A stretch of 64,000 nt of DNA, taken from the NCBI GenBank assembly GCA_021292105.1, contig CM037862.1, positions 7,358,765 to 7,422,764 on the forward strand, written 5' to 3'. Positions within the stretch are counted from its first letter, which is position 1. The number at the start of each line of letters is the position of its first letter. The notes beneath the pieces are model-generated. The model saw only the letters and a program-made list of their open reading frames with translations. It ran no database searches and was not told where the DNA came from. The DNA is from Anadara kagoshimensis. Its lineage: Eukaryota; Mollusca; Bivalvia; Arcoida; Arcidae. Of the stretch, positions 1 to 12,063 are shown one piece after another. Both the position numbers and the translations under genes were made by a program.

Positions 1-1092
1 TTGATCTGAGTAGAGGAGAGATTGGCGTAAACACTAGTTTACTATTGTCGTAATATGTGTGTATATTCATCAAGAGATTCACAATCTTTTTATCAGTTCT
101 CAGCTATAGACTTGCCAAGTTCATTTTTAGCTTTTGGCAAATTATTGATCTTTTCTCCCACTTTTCGACATATGTATGTATTGAGATCTCAATTTACATA
201 CAACAAAGCTAGCGAAGTAGAAATGCTGAAACCTTACATGATTGTAAAGAATCCTATTTTAGTATGTTCTTATTGTGATGTAACACTTTTATCATGATTT
301 TGTTTTCAGAAAATGACGAAAACGGTCATCATTACCAACATCATAAAAATTGACAGAAAATTTATAATATAAGCGAAACTCAATTACTCAATTTGAAGTA
401 ATTTGTGGTGCATTGAAGCATTGTACGGTAATTTAATTTTGGCTGTTTCATGTAATACGCCAACTGACAGGAATTCAATAAGAGAATTTTTAGTGTGATT
501 TAAAGGAGGTCTTTTGGTTCAAAAATCTTATAATTGGAGCAGATTTATTGTCATTTTGCTGAATTAAGCTGTTATGTTTACCAACACAACTTTGAATTGA
601 CCTTAGAACATCCATTAATCATCAAAATACAATAGAATGTAAATTTTAACTTGCAATTCCTGGGTAATTTAAAGTCATTATTTGGTCTAAAACAATTTTC
701 TAATATTACTTTTTAATCTTTTCCAATTTAAAAACCCTGATCCTAAGGAACTTGCAGACAAAATCCAAGTGCAATGCACTTTCAAGTTATTTCTTAATCG
801 AGTTGAGTTGTTACATTTACAAACACAGCTCTCATTTTCTGTTTGTTACTCAGTCCACTGGAAGGACATGCCACCATGCTAGATATGTTCAACATAATAA
901 CATGTCCTCTCCATGGATAGATATGTCCGTGATTGTTTCACTATAAGACATTGTATTTTGACATCTAATTTGTTTTTACCATTTTTTCATATTTATTTGG
1001 TGATGCATATATATGGACATCTGTAAGACTTGCAGACTTGTAGTTAACTACTACATTTGTAATTAATTGATGTAGTGTAGCTGTCATCTTAG
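1..1092. other. AT-rich non-coding stretch
   Basis: No splice-bounded reading frame, SINE box pair or terminal inverted repeat was seen here. The two short open frames (55-297 and 752-946) have no coding-like composition. It reads as intron or intergenic DNA leading into the minisatellite. Confidence 0.6.
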
Positions 1093-3172
1093 GCACCAAT
1101 CCAAATCACAATCCAAAAGCAAAGTTAAAATAAAAAACAAACATACCAATCCATGTCCAAATCACAATCCCAAAGCAAAGTCAAAATCAAACACAAACAT
1201 ACCAATCCATGTCCAAATCACAATCCCAAAGCAAAGTTAAAGTCAAAATCAAACATCCCCATCCATGTCCAAATCACAATCCCAAAGCGAAGTCAAAATC
1301 AAACACAAACATACCAATCCATGTCCAAATCACAATCCCAAAGCAAAGTTAAAATCAAAAACAAACATACCAATCCATATCCAAATCACAATCCCAAAAC
1401 AAAGTTAAAATAAAAATCAAACATACCAGTCCATGTCCAAATCATAATCCCAAAACAAAGTCAAAATCAAACATGCCAATCCATGTTCAAATCACAATCC
1501 TAAAACAAAGTCAAAAACAAACATACCAGTCCATGTCCAAATCACAATCCCAAAACAAAGTTAAAATAAAAAATTCCAGTCCATGTCCAAATCACAATCC
1601 CAAAACAAAGTCAAAAACAAACATACCAGTCCATGTCCAAATCACAATCCCAAAACAAAGTTAAAATCAAAAATACCAGTCCATGTCCAAATCACAATCC
1701 CAAAACAAAGTCAAAAACAAACATACCAGTCCATGTCCAAATTACAATCCCAAAACAAAGTCAAAAACAAACATACCAATCCATGTCCAAATCACAATCC
1801 CAAAACAAAATCAAAAACAAACATACCAATCCATGTCCAAATTACAATCCCAAAGCAAAGCTAAAATCAAAATCAAACATACCAGTCCATGTCCAAATCA
1901 CAATCCCAAAACAAAGTCAAAATCAAACATGCCCATCCATGTCCAAATCACAATCCCAAAGCAAAGTTAAAATCAAAATCAAACATACCAGTCCATGTCC
2001 AAATCACAATCCCAAAACAAAGTCAAAATCAAACATGCCCATCCATGTCCAAATCACAATCCCAAAACAAAGCTAAAATCAAAATCAAACATACCAGTCC
2101 ATGTCCAAATCACAATCCCAAAACAAAGTCAAAATCAAACATGCCAATCCATGTCCAATTCACAATCCTAAAACAAAGTCAAAAACAAACATACCAATCT
2201 ATGTCCAAATTACAATCCCAAAGCAAAGCTAAAATCAAAATCAAACATGCCCATCCATGTCCAAATCACAATCCCAAAACAAAGTCAAAATCAAACATGC
2301 CCATCCATGTCCAAATTACAATCCCAAAACAAAGCTAAAATCAAAATCAAACATACCAGTCCATGTCCAAATCACAATCCCAAAACAAAGTCAAAAACAA
2401 ACATGCCCATCCATGTCCAAATCACAATCCCAAAACAAAGCTAAAATCAAAATCAAACATACCAGTCCATGTCCAAATCACAATCCCAAAACAAAGTCAA
2501 AAACAAACATGCCAATCCATGTCCAAATCACAATCCCAAAACAAAGCTAAAATCAAAATCAAACATACCAGTCCATGTCCAAATCACAATCCCAAAACAA
2601 AGTCAAAAACAAACATGCCCATCCATGTCCAAATCACAATCCCAAAACAAAGTCAAAATCAAACATGCCCATCCATGTCCAAATCACAATCCCAAAACAA
2701 AGCTAAAATCAAAATCAAACATACCAGTCCATGTCCAAATTACAATCCCAAAGCAAAGCTAAAATCAAAATCAAACATACCAGTCCATGTCCAAATTACA
2801 ATCCCAAAGCAAAGTCAAAATCAAACATACCAATCCATATCCAAATCACAATCCCAAAACAAAGCTAAAATCAAAATCAAACATGCCAGTCCATGTCCAA
2901 ATTACAATCCCAAAGCAAAGTCAAAATCAAACATGCCAATCTATGTCCAAATTACAATCCCACGGCTAAAATCAAAATCAAACATACCAGTCCATGTCCA
3001 AATTACAATCCCAAAGCAAAGTCAAAATCAAACATACCAGTCCATGTCCAAATCACAATCCCAAAGCAAAGTCAAAATTAAACATACCAGTCCATGTCCA
3101 AATTACAATCCCAAAACAAAGCTAAAATCAAAATCAAACATACTAGTCCATGTCCAAATCACAATCCCAAAG
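1093..3172. repeat. 2.1 kb minisatellite, 50/56-bp units
   Basis: About 37 tandem units share the core CCATGTCCAAATCACAATCC followed by an AAAGTCAAAATC-type linker. Spacing between successive CCATGTCC cores is about 56 bp for the first six units, 50 bp from about 1431 to 1831, then mostly alternating 56/50 from 1831 to about 2729. The 6-bp difference is an extra AAAATC-like block in the linker. The first unit (from 1093) and a unit near 2960 are degenerate. The G-poor strand is the plus strand. Unit lengths of 50 and 56 both leave a remainder of 2 on division by 3, so frames of up to 276 codons rich in K, S, Q, N and P arise in all three phases. I regard these as by-products of the repeat, not genes. 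Confidence 0.95.
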
Positions 3173-3220
3173 CATTATGAGTCAAAACTTTGAAACACCT
3201 GACACCTGAACTTTCACCAG

Positions 3221-3247
3221 GGAAGTGAGGCCGAGTGCTCTGGAAAG
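3221..3247 (+). CDS. possible 27-nt microexon
   Basis: A pyrimidine-containing acceptor (CTTTCACCAG, ending 3220) is followed 27 nt later by a strong-looking donor, AAAG|GTAAGC at 3248. Read in phase 0 the segment encodes GSEAECSGK; one other phase is also open, the third has a stop. The length is a multiple of three, as expected for a cassette microexon. It lies only about 50 bp after the minisatellite. There is no transcript or homology evidence, and such site pairs also occur by chance. Confidence 0.25.
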
Positions 3248-3984
3248 GTAAGCACCTCCTATTTACCTAGCAACATGTATACCAGTATGTTAAAATAAAA
3301 GGGATTGAATTACAGCATTTGCGCATTTTATTGATTCAGCAGTTTTTGCCTATATTAAAATTCTGTTGTTTTCTTGCTGTGGCTGTGAGAAAGAATTGGA
3401 GACATTAACATTCTTACCATTTAGGTTGGTTATGAGTGGGGGTGGGGCAAAAGACATTAAAATCATTTATATTGTAGACAGTGGATAAGTAGGCTAAACA
3501 CCAACGTCTGCAAACAAGCTACACCAGATTCAGCACCAGCATCTTGAAGAACCACCTGTTGACAATTACAAAAGCACAGCAGTAACCTCAAGGTCTTGGG
3601 GCATTCTTGTTTATGTTGTTATTCATGTAGCCAGCACTGTAAGAGTTGAGTTACACTTTTTGTACTGTAATATTGCTACTTGATAATACACTTACTGATA
3701 CTTATCAAGTCAACCCTCAAGCGACCTCATTATCAAGAATAGAGACAAAAATAGTGTATTGATCTTTTTTACTTTCATTTGTCATTCCAGGCATAGTATG
3801 ATAAATGTATGGCCTCTAGTCCCTATTTATCAGGAAGTAGAGTGGCAAGAAGGTCAACATGTTTGCTCATTTGTCAGGTCAATTTTTTTGTCTATCCTAA
3901 GAACAGAACTTGTATTGGCAATTTGTTTAGGACATTCCATTTATCCCTACCATTTCAAAGTTATAATGTGTTTTCAATATTCCT
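3248..3984. other. non-coding stretch with one GC-richer patch
   Basis: Mostly featureless. A patch at about 3487-3600 is less AT-rich and open in two frames over 17-30 codons, but it has no good acceptor and no donor, so it is not called as an exon. Confidence 0.5.
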
Positions 3985-4270
3985 TGTCAAAAAGTACTTC
4001 AGGGACTCTGGTTTTCCCATCACATAAAATAAAGTGGGCAACAGGAAAGGTAATTTCTTCATTTTCTGCCGTGCACTATACGCTCAAGATACCCTTATCA
4101 CCTTCATAACTACAACAAGCAAAATGACAGGAATTCTGGCAAGATACAGAGAAGTGCTTTGGATACTCTGGTTTTGGCATTACATCAAATAAAGTGGCAA
4201 CAGGAAGGATGATTTTTGAGTTTTCTGATTTGCAATTATTTGCTGAGGATTCTCTCATCATCTACATAAT
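3985..4270. repeat. two-copy tandem duplication, about 160 bp
   Basis: The segment around 4004 (ACTCTGGTTTT, then a CATCA-type stretch and AATAAAGTGG, then CAACAGGAA) recurs near 4162 with moderate divergence, and both copies run on to a CTCA/TCATC-type end. It looks like an old local duplication. Short open frames on both strands here are by-products. Confidence 0.7.
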
Positions 4271-4601
4271 TGAAGACTAAATGCTTAGTACTGTATAGTT
4301 GCTTAATTCTGCTGGGATAAAATTATGTGGTTCAGACATTAGAACTTATTCATGGGTATAAAATTTTTCAGTGCAGTAACCAGTGTTAACAATTTTCTGT
4401 ATGGATTATTTAAGTCTTAGTTTAATGAATACTACATGAAAATTATTAAATTTCATTCTATAGAGTCAAATCTTGAATATAGCGAAATTAAATCCCCAGT
4501 GAATAAAAGGAACTATACAGTATATAACAGTGATTTAGGAGCTGTAATTGCTCAACACCACAACAAGAACACTTTTTACGACATATCTTTGATATTTTGG
4601 T

Positions 4602-5020
4602 GCTTTAGACTTGTCTTTGTTTGTATTGAGGTTTCTTTGTCTTTGATTCACCTATATGCTTTAGACTTGTCTTTGTTTGTATTGAGGTTTCTTTGTCTTT
4701 GATTCACTTGTCTTTGTTTGTATTGAGGTTTCTTTGTCTTTGATTCACTTGTCTTTGTTTGTATTGAGGTTTCTTTGTCTTTGATTCACTTGTCTTTGTT
4801 TGTATTGAGGTTTCTTTGTCTTTGATTCACTTGTCTTTGTTTGTATTGAGGTTCCTTTGTCTTTGATTCACTTGTCTTTGTTTGTATTGAGGTTTCTTTG
4901 TCTTTGATTCACTTGTCTTTGTTTGTATTGAGGTTTCTTTGTCTTTGATTCACTTGTCTTTGATTGAATTGAGGTTTCTATGTCTTTGGTTTCTTTGTCT
5001 TTGATTCACCTATATGCTTT
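4602..5020. repeat. 41-bp minisatellite
   Basis: Head-to-tail units with the core TTGTCTTTGTTTGTATTGAG, then GTTTCTTTGTCTTTGATTCAC. CACTTG occurs at 4705, 4746, 4787, 4828, 4869, 4910 and 4951, an exact 41-bp period. The first copies (about 4602-4704) carry a longer linker containing CACCTATATGCTTTAGA, and the same CACCTATATGCTTT string closes the array near 5010. The inner units probably expanded from a longer ancestral unit. The units are nearly identical, so the array is young or homogenised. Confidence 0.93.
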
Positions 5021-7062
5021 GCTTGTTGCCTGCACTTTGCTCTTTTAAATCTATCAAAAAGGTGGCTATGTCATCATAATAAGTATACAATGTAATTAAT
5101 ATTTGCTTCCATTGCTTCTAAGCAAGCAAAACAGTGAAACCCTTTAAAATCCAATATCTTTTCATCTTCTTTAAAAAATTCAGGAATTATTATATTTTAA
5201 GATCTTTCATTTGCATGTATTCAAAACCTTAATCAAACTTTAATCACCATGCTTAAAGTGAAAAAATGGATTGTTCTTATTCATTATTGCAGAAATAGAA
5301 ATGTATGGTTGATGGAGAAATCTAAATGATTTACTGCATGATTGTAAAGTAAGATGCTCAAAGATTGATCAGTCAGTAATCGCAATGCAATCATAGATCA
5401 ATGGAACTCGCAGTGATGGATGGTGCCTGTTTTATAGCTATTAGAATTTGATATTTCACAAACAGTTTAGATTATGTAATAACAACACGGAATATAAGGA
5501 TTTGTTGTAAAACTGTCTCTATAGAAATGTTCAAAATGTCAAAAATCATGCAACAAAAAAGCATGTTTTTATGTGAACACATAAACATTAAAGGTTTTCT
5601 GAAAGTTGATAAACAGGAAGATATAGATTTTTAATCATGCTTTTTTGCAGTTTTTAGCTCAACTGGATTTTGCTGGTGAATATTTATTGTTTACATATTG
5701 TATGTGTAGGAGAATTTACCAGATGGTTCCTAAGTTCATTATTTAGCACAAAAGAGCATGATGGTACCATTTTGAGAATTACCGGTACAAATGTATAGCC
5801 ATAGTGACAAATGATTTTAAATTTTACAAATAAATAAGAACCGGAAGAAGTGGGTTATAAGCATTGGAAACATTGCCATAGTGGCAAATGATTTTTTTAT
5901 GAAGACTGTCAAAGATGTTTCTGAATAAAAATTGGGTTGTAGATATAAAAAAATATTGCCATAGTGATGATGATGAATACTTTTAAATTATATAAAACCT
6001 TTAGGACTTAAAATGCTTCTATTCTTTCCTGGTTCATTATTGATTTTCTTATAAACAGTAAAACCTCGATGAATTCACAGCAATTGTTCACTCAGATATT
6101 GGCATTATTAAAGTGTTGCAATAAATAAAAGAATATAAGGAAATACATGTGTACATGTACTATGACGATAACTGAGGTGTCTAAATGTACAAGGGCTACT
6201 ATAACAATGTTCTATGGTATTACCTTAATCTATGATTTACACATATCAGCCAGCTTACTTGGTAGGCTGTAGGTATTACTTTGATAATCTATTGAGCTCA
6301 GATTTGTACTTGTATTGCAAAAGTAGGCACAACACCTGGGATCTAACTCACAAGTAACTCCAATTTGAGCCGTTGACATTGGTCAGTGGTTTTAACACAA
6401 TGAGATATTTTTCCTATGACATTATGTTCCACATCAGTCAAATAGTCAGCGCTTCAAATTTGAGGTGCCTATGAGACAGAATCTAGGGGTTCTCTCTACT
6501 TTTAAAGTAGCAAAAAAAGAATGTTAAGATCTCAGTGGTTTCATTCAAGCCAGCATGATGACAAAAGTTGTTGTCTGCTTCTATTGTGGATTTGGATTAA
6601 ATTTGTTGCCTACTTCCACTAAGCTTACATTTTGTGAATAATGTTTTGCAATACTCAATACCCCATACTTCCTGCCTATACTTTAAGAAATTTGTCTTGT
6701 TTTAAATTTACTGGAAGGGTTGCAGCTCTATATACTATGGTCTATCTGTTTACATGTCGAGATATCATAGAACCTGCAGCATTTAATTACTTATTCAAAC
6801 AGCAAACTGAATGGTAGGCTCTAGATTATTGATAGCTGTTTGATGTGATAACAGGAAATTGTTTAGTCATAAGACCTGTGATAGGTATCAGACCATGTTT
6901 TGATGAAAGCAAAAATATGAAAATCTGACAACCATATTGGAAGGGGATAGACATCAAAAGAGAAGTATTGGCCCAAAATTTCAGTGGTTTAGATGTTGGT
7001 TAATTTGATATCAGAAGGCATGCACTCTCTTATCCAGAACTGATTAGCTCTATAAAATATCA
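5021..7062. other. non-coding stretch with a weak 78-bp triplication
   Basis: AT-rich DNA without recognisable genes. At about 5796-5990 the phrase GCCATAGTG plus following sequence occurs three times at 77-79 bp spacing, a degenerate triplication. At 6057 there is a solitary CAGTAAAACCTCG like the left end of a MITE family found elsewhere in this window, but no right end was found. A B-box-like GGGATCTAACTCAC (minus-strand sense) near 6340 may be an eroded SINE head. Confidence 0.5.
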
Positions 7063-7269
7063 GGGCCCAGTTGTTTAAAGCTCTATTAGGCTAGCCAAAT
7101 AGTCAGTGAAAATTCAGAATGTTATTTACAGTTTTGAGTTTAACTGCTTCTATTTGAAAATAACAACTGTGTACATGACCATTTGAACAGACATTTCAGA
7201 AATATTGTCTACACACAATACAAATTTTGGCTAACCTTAAGCTAATGAAGCTTAGAACAATCAGGGCCC
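7063..7269. mobile_element. MITE with GGGCCCAGTTGTT ends (copy 1)
   Basis: A 207-bp segment starts GGGCCCAGTTGTTTAAAGCT and ends, read as reverse complement, GGGCCCTGATTGTTCTAAGC. The two ends stay similar inward (CTATTAGGCTAGCC against TTCATTAGCTTAAGGTTAGCC). The inverted ends, small size and absence of coding capacity fit a MITE. A relative lies at 43638-43871. The transposase superfamily is not clear because the target duplication could not be identified. Confidence 0.75.
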
Positions 7270-7749
7270 AGAAGTACATGTGATCTATGTCATCAGACTT
7301 GTGTACTTAAGAAAGATAGTTGTGATATAGACTTTAAGGGAAGACTGCAGTAAGACAGTAACAAAACTAGGGAAATTATGTCATACATTCTTCCTTATTT
7401 GTCATGTATTTGTGTAATAATCGAGGTCAAATTTTATATTGTATTACATCGTAAATCTTTAAAATTTAAGAGATAAAATAAAATTATTTCCTTGTCTATT
7501 GTTGTAAGGGATCATAAAATGTAGGGCTTAAAAAATTCAAGTTTTTAAAAAATTAAATCAAAGACATGTGTACAATAGATGAAATTTTACTTATAATAAT
7601 TATGGATAAAGCACAATTTGATCCCATTTTAGTCACCAGTATAAACTTAGTTTAATTACTATGAAAGATTCACAATAGTAGTTTTGAATACTGTTACCTA
7701 CAGTGTGATATAACAGTTTGTATCCATTGAAACAGGACAAAACCAAATA

Positions 7750-7927
7750 CAGTCCAATCTGTCTATAACGGCCACCTAAGGGAACCAGTAAAATGGCCTT
7801 TATGGGCAGGTGGTCTTTATATACAGGTTCAAATAATATGAATAAAGAACATTTGGGATACAATTATACTGGCCTTTATAAGCAGGTGATCCTTATATAG
7901 AGGTGGCCTTTGAGGCAGGTTGGACTG
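7750..7927. mobile_element. 178-bp MITE with CAGTCCAA ends, TA target
   Basis: The left end reads CAGTCCAATCTGTCTATAAC then GGCCACC. The right end, as reverse complement, reads CAGTCCAACCTGCCTCAAAG then GGCCACC. TA sits directly outside both ends (7748-7749 and 7928-7929). Inside, the phrase 'GGCC, TTTAT, GGGCAGGTGGTC' is repeated in variant form, so the inner arms are also partly self-similar. A TA target and CAGTC ends point to the Tc1/mariner group, possibly pogo-like. A 76-codon minus-strand frame over the element is a by-product. Confidence 0.85.
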
Positions 7928-8171
7928 TATGTTTGAAATATTTCTTTCTGACTACACAGGGTTCCATGATTATTGTCAAAATTAAACATCTACATTTGGC
8001 ATATCTGCTAATGTGCTGAGCGTTCAGTTTGAACAGGTTAATTAAACAGCTTAGGCAGATTTTAGTGTATGCAGGATTGGTTTTCACAGATTGAATTTTA
8101 ATTGAAAATTAGATCAAAAGTTAGTTTCATTTTTACACATTAAGCATCTTGCACTTTTATTTCCTCTTATA

Positions 8172-8412
8172 GTTAGAGGGGCTTCAGTCAGTAGATGAGT
8201 GTTCTAAAGCACTACTTATGAATCACAGACCTTTTCACCTCCTAAAATCCAACAAATTCTAGCGTGAGAAAATTTTTTTCAGTTAACTGACAATTTGCCA
8301 GTGGTTTTCCTTAGGCACTACAGTTTTCTCTACTATCCCAGAGCTGATTGCCTTGATATAATTAAAAGTGTTTTGAATGGGGTGTTAAACACTATATTTA
8401 AATCAACTGAAC
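8172..8412 (+). mobile_element. tRNA-derived SINE, family B, full length
   Basis: The head has an A-box-like AGTCAGTAGATGAGTGTTCT followed by CTAAAGCA and a degenerate B-box region near 8235-8260. The body contains the module also found at 24420, 25270, 26995 and 43303: a TCTAGCGTGAGAAA-like segment, then TTTTCTCTACTATCCCAGAG, ending in a GGGTGTTAAACACTATATTT-type tail. Head and body are in the expected order, so this copy is close to complete but diverged. The next SINE inserted in or at its tail. Confidence 0.75.
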
Positions 8413-8425
8413 TCTAATCGTTAAG

Positions 8426-8757
8426 ACCATAAAAGTAGTTCAGTGATAAAGTGCTCGCTATGTATGTGGGAGGTTGTGGAATCAATCCCCGGCCAGGTCT
8501 GACCAAGACTTAAAAATAGGTATAGTTACTGTTCTTTCGCCCAAGAACTTTAGAAATTAAAGTCGCATGTCCTTTGAAAGAAACCTTAAAAAACCTTTGC
8601 ACCTTGTCATGGCAGACGTGACATGTTAAAGAACCCTTCCTCCACATTGCCCTGAGCACACTGCAGAGGTAAAAATCTCTAACACTTCGCCTATAGCTAG
8701 TGACATCTCGCTATAGGTGAAATATTCTTGACTGTGACGTAAAACACCATATTTAAC
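8426..8757 (+). mobile_element. tRNA-derived SINE, family A, full length with target duplication
   Basis: The A box is near 8436-8455 (TAGTTCAGTGATAAAGTGCT) and the B box at 8472-8488 (GGTTGTGGAATCAATCC). A long non-tRNA body follows, with CCACATTGCCCTGAGCACAC, GTGACATCTCGCTATAGGTG and AAATATTCTTGACTGTGACG. It is flanked by a direct repeat of 23 bp at 8403-8425 and 8758-8780 (20 of 23 matching, starting TCAACTG and ending GTTAAG), which I read as the target duplication. The left copy lies in the tail of the family-B SINE, so family A inserted later. Pol III transcription from the A/B boxes would be expected for an active relative. Confidence 0.88.
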
Positions 8758-8780
8758 TCAACTGTACTCCAATAGTTAAG

Positions 8781-10035
8781 TATTGCATGCAGTAACACAA
8801 GTCATATATTGTCTCGTCTACCATGCAGTTAAATACATTTTCAGAGATAACCACTAAACCATATGCAACAGGCAGCTCATAAATTCTTTCTCATAGTTTC
8901 TTTTTTATGGTTTAAGTAAGAAAATAATGATGCTGACTTCCAATTTAATTCATCAGGCTGTATGTTTTTAGAATCAGATCTGTCAGAAAAACTTTTGTTT
9001 CTCACTTTGTAACAGAGAGATAATTGGATAGAAAGTGATAATTTAACTGAACTTTGCCAGCACTTTATTACTGTTGTGATATGAATTCACAGGTTTTTAT
9101 GTGCTGTAGTGGATTGTGTCAATTTAATTACTTAGTTTGAAACCAACAAATCAAACAGCTATGTTGACTAAAATGTTTTTATTAGAGATTGGCCTGACTA
9201 GGATTAATTAAATCCTGTAATTAATTTTAAACTCAAAGTAATTGAATTTCACCTTTTTCATTGATTGTGTAATACTGAGAGTGACCAGTATTTGCTGAAA
9301 ATGAATATGATTGAAAGAGTTGTCTCCCCTTATGAGCTATCACCACATTTTTCAGGCTGAGTTTTAGAGTTACCTCCCTTTGATCAGTAACATTCCTTTC
9401 CAAATACAATAGGTCTAAATGGTATGAATATTACTCTCTTTTAAATTATTTTGATAACTGTTGTGGTACATCTCTTAATTGATGATAATTGATACTGATA
9501 TTTTTGGTATTTTGTTTCAGTAATGTATAATTTTGATAATTGAACCAGAATATTCCATACTTTTCCTTATGCCATCGTGACTCAATCAGAACTTTATTTT
9601 TATATTGATTATGATTCATGCTTTTGTGTAGTAAATTCTAATTAATTTATTATGTGACAAGATTAGGTGACACTGATTGTTGTCAATTTCTGTTATAACT
9701 CTGTCATGCTGCTTCCTTGACAAAATTTACGCCGATAGTTGTCGATTTCTGTTGTTAATCTTTTCAAACTGTTTCCATGAAGGAATTTGCGCATTTGTTT
9801 CTCATGATATAATTAGTTGTTAAGACTAATTGCAAAATTTATCATTAGAAATATGATTTTATTTCAAAAGTTTGTAATTCAAAGATATGTGTAATGAAGG
9901 ATGAAATTTCAAAAGGGAAACAACTTCAATTTGTTCAAAAAGGACTATAAATTTTGAATGCCAGAATTGAATGTTTTAAAGGCAGGCCTTTAAAAGAGTA
10001 GTGATGGAAACCTATGATATTGTAAGTATTTGTCC

Positions 10036-10077
<42 letters not shown>

Positions 10078-11319
10078 TAGAAAATCACTTTCAACTCATG
10101 ATTTACTGGTACATTTTATTTCTATTGACTGAAAATAGTGAAAGAAATCTCTGAAATACAGTATGGTTGTATTTGAAAGGTAGAAAGCCATGGTTTATAG
10201 TTCCATAATAACACAAATTTGTAATTCATGGTTTGTTGGTTTGAATCTCAGCTTGGACATTTATGATCGGTCATTCTATGCTATATTGCTGCTGAGTAAT
10301 AACTCACACTTAATGTCAGGTTCAAAGTTACACAATTTAAGATCTCTTTAAATTAATTTTATTAAATTAACAAGTTTTGTCAATCTTATTAAAGTACATG
10401 TACTGTAAGTAACTGTACTTTTAAAAATGACAAATCTCGAATACAAATGTCAGAAGCTTTAAAGTGATCTTCAAAGTTATAGACTAAATTCATAAATATC
10501 ATGAAATCTAAAATAAAATTGTATAACAGTACCAGGTAATCTCTTCAAGTTTTTGTGTCTGAGCTAACGTCTAATTTGTGCCTAAGCTACGGTAACATCT
10601 TATTTGTGTCTGAGGTAACATTGGAAAACCGATGCAAGTACAAAACAGGCATGCTCACCACCAATGATGATCTGGCTTGTGCTGGGCACCAGTTATTGTA
10701 ATAATGTGATAGCTGATAGCACATAGCACATAATTTTTCTTAAATTAAACACTTTACAGAAAAGAAAAAATGCATTATTCTATGTGTTAAAAGAAAGCAC
10801 TGTTTGACAGATGGCTAACAAGGATATCTATAAGAGTTAATTCCCTTTATACTACTAGTGGTGTAACTTGCATGCAAACTTGATGGCATTGGCTTCTTTG
10901 GGTGATTGTAAAATCCAGCAGTCAGTTTTCCTGATAAGATGTAATACATTGATAAAAAGTTTTTATTTCAATGTTGTAAGTTTGAAAACAGGCACACATC
11001 TTAAAACTAAGAAGCTGAATATAAGTTTTATCTACATTTTCAAAAAATAATATTTACACATAAATCACAGAGACCAGCTCCTATGGTGAGATAATTGTCC
11101 TTATGATAATATACCCATTGAGCAAAAATGATCGTCATAATTTTCATGAAATATACCATCTGTTATTTATGTCAATCATGTTAAATCATCAAGTGTTGGC
11201 TAAAGAAACCTAAAATGTGTCCTTTTATCTCTTGATTTTAATGGATGGCAAACATTGACATAGCAGTATGCTGTCCAAAATTTATCAGTAAAAAATAAAA
11301 ATTCCAGAGAAATTTATTA

Positions 11320-11321
<2 letters not shown>
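8781..11321. other. AT-rich non-coding stretch
   Basis: No gene seen. It includes a two-copy duplication around GTTGTCAATTTCTGTT (9679) and GTTGTCGATTTCTGTT (9738), a run of three about 34-bp copies of GTCTGAGCTAAC / GCCTAAGCTACGGTAAC at about 10555-10620, and GAGTTACCTCCCTTTGATCA at 9367, which recurs in similar form near 39015. Confidence 0.5.
10037..10076. repeat. (TG)20 microsatellite
   Basis: An uninterrupted run of 20 TG dinucleotides. Alternating purine-pyrimidine tracts of this length can take the Z form. No gene is nearby. Confidence 0.97.

Positions 11322-11371
<50 letters not shown>
11322..11371. repeat. (CA)25 microsatellite
   Basis: An uninterrupted CA run, on the opposite strand sense to the TG run 1.3 kb upstream. 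It gives the CVCV tail of a spurious minus-strand open frame at 11321-11524. Confidence 0.97.
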
Positions 11372-11375
<4 letters not shown>

Positions 11376-11648
11376 GTATATTGTATTATGACCAACAAAT
11401 GTTTTTTACTAATTTCCTTCACGTAAGGTCCTTCGGTAGTTGAGGATTTATTCATTCTCTGCAATAAAATGATCATATTTACGAAAAAGAAGAATAAATA
11501 AATAAATAAAACAATTTTGAACAATTTTGGTAAAAAAATGTTTCAGAAATTTTACAGACACCAAAGTGAGTACAAATTGAAGTCGGTCTGAAGTGCCAGA
11601 TGACATAAATATATCACAGTACCTCTCATTACCAATCTTAGTGATTAG

Positions 11649-11735
11649 TGATTTTGTCTTGGTAATAGTATTTTCTCTACTATTTCAGAATCAATTGCCT
11701 CAATATGAGCAATATAAAAAGCTATTCCATCCACC
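11649..11735 (+). mobile_element. SINE family B body fragment
   Basis: TATTTTCTCTACTATTTCAG followed by AATCAATTGCCTCAATATGAG matches the body of the SINE at 8172-8412 (TTTTCTCTACTATCCCAGAG then CTGATTGCCTTGATATAA). No head or tail remains. It is a relic, too short to date. Confidence 0.5.
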
Positions 11736-12063
11736 CACCTTTGTCTAAAGTAATTGATCAAGATGAGTTTATTTGTATCATAGGTATTATCTGGAAACAG
11801 TTTGAATGGGCATGATTTCTGATGGACATCCATTTAACTTGTTGCTGGCATTTACTGCATTATTTCATGTGTATTAGGGAACCAGGTAGTGAACCAACGT
11901 GACACTTTGTTATACAACCATATATTGATTGATCTCCTCTGTAAACAGTGTTGATATATTGTGCACTGTTTGCCACGCTTTATTTTTATGCACAATAAAT
12001 ATTTTCGTTTGACATTTACACAGCTTACATCACATGGCTGATAGAGAGATTTAAGTACAAAAA

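Noticed and set aside
1093-3172. CRISPR array
   Set aside because: Units are contiguous and alike throughout with no unique spacers; the genome is eukaryotic in character.
1153-3193. Open frames of 86-276 codons rich in KSQSQNK, CPNHNPK and IPKQSQ
   Set aside because: All three frames of one strand are open because the 50/56-bp unit lacks most stops and shifts frame each unit. There is no other coding sign.
6057-6080. A further MITE of the CAGTAAAACC family
   Set aside because: Only the first dozen bases match; interior and right end were not found.
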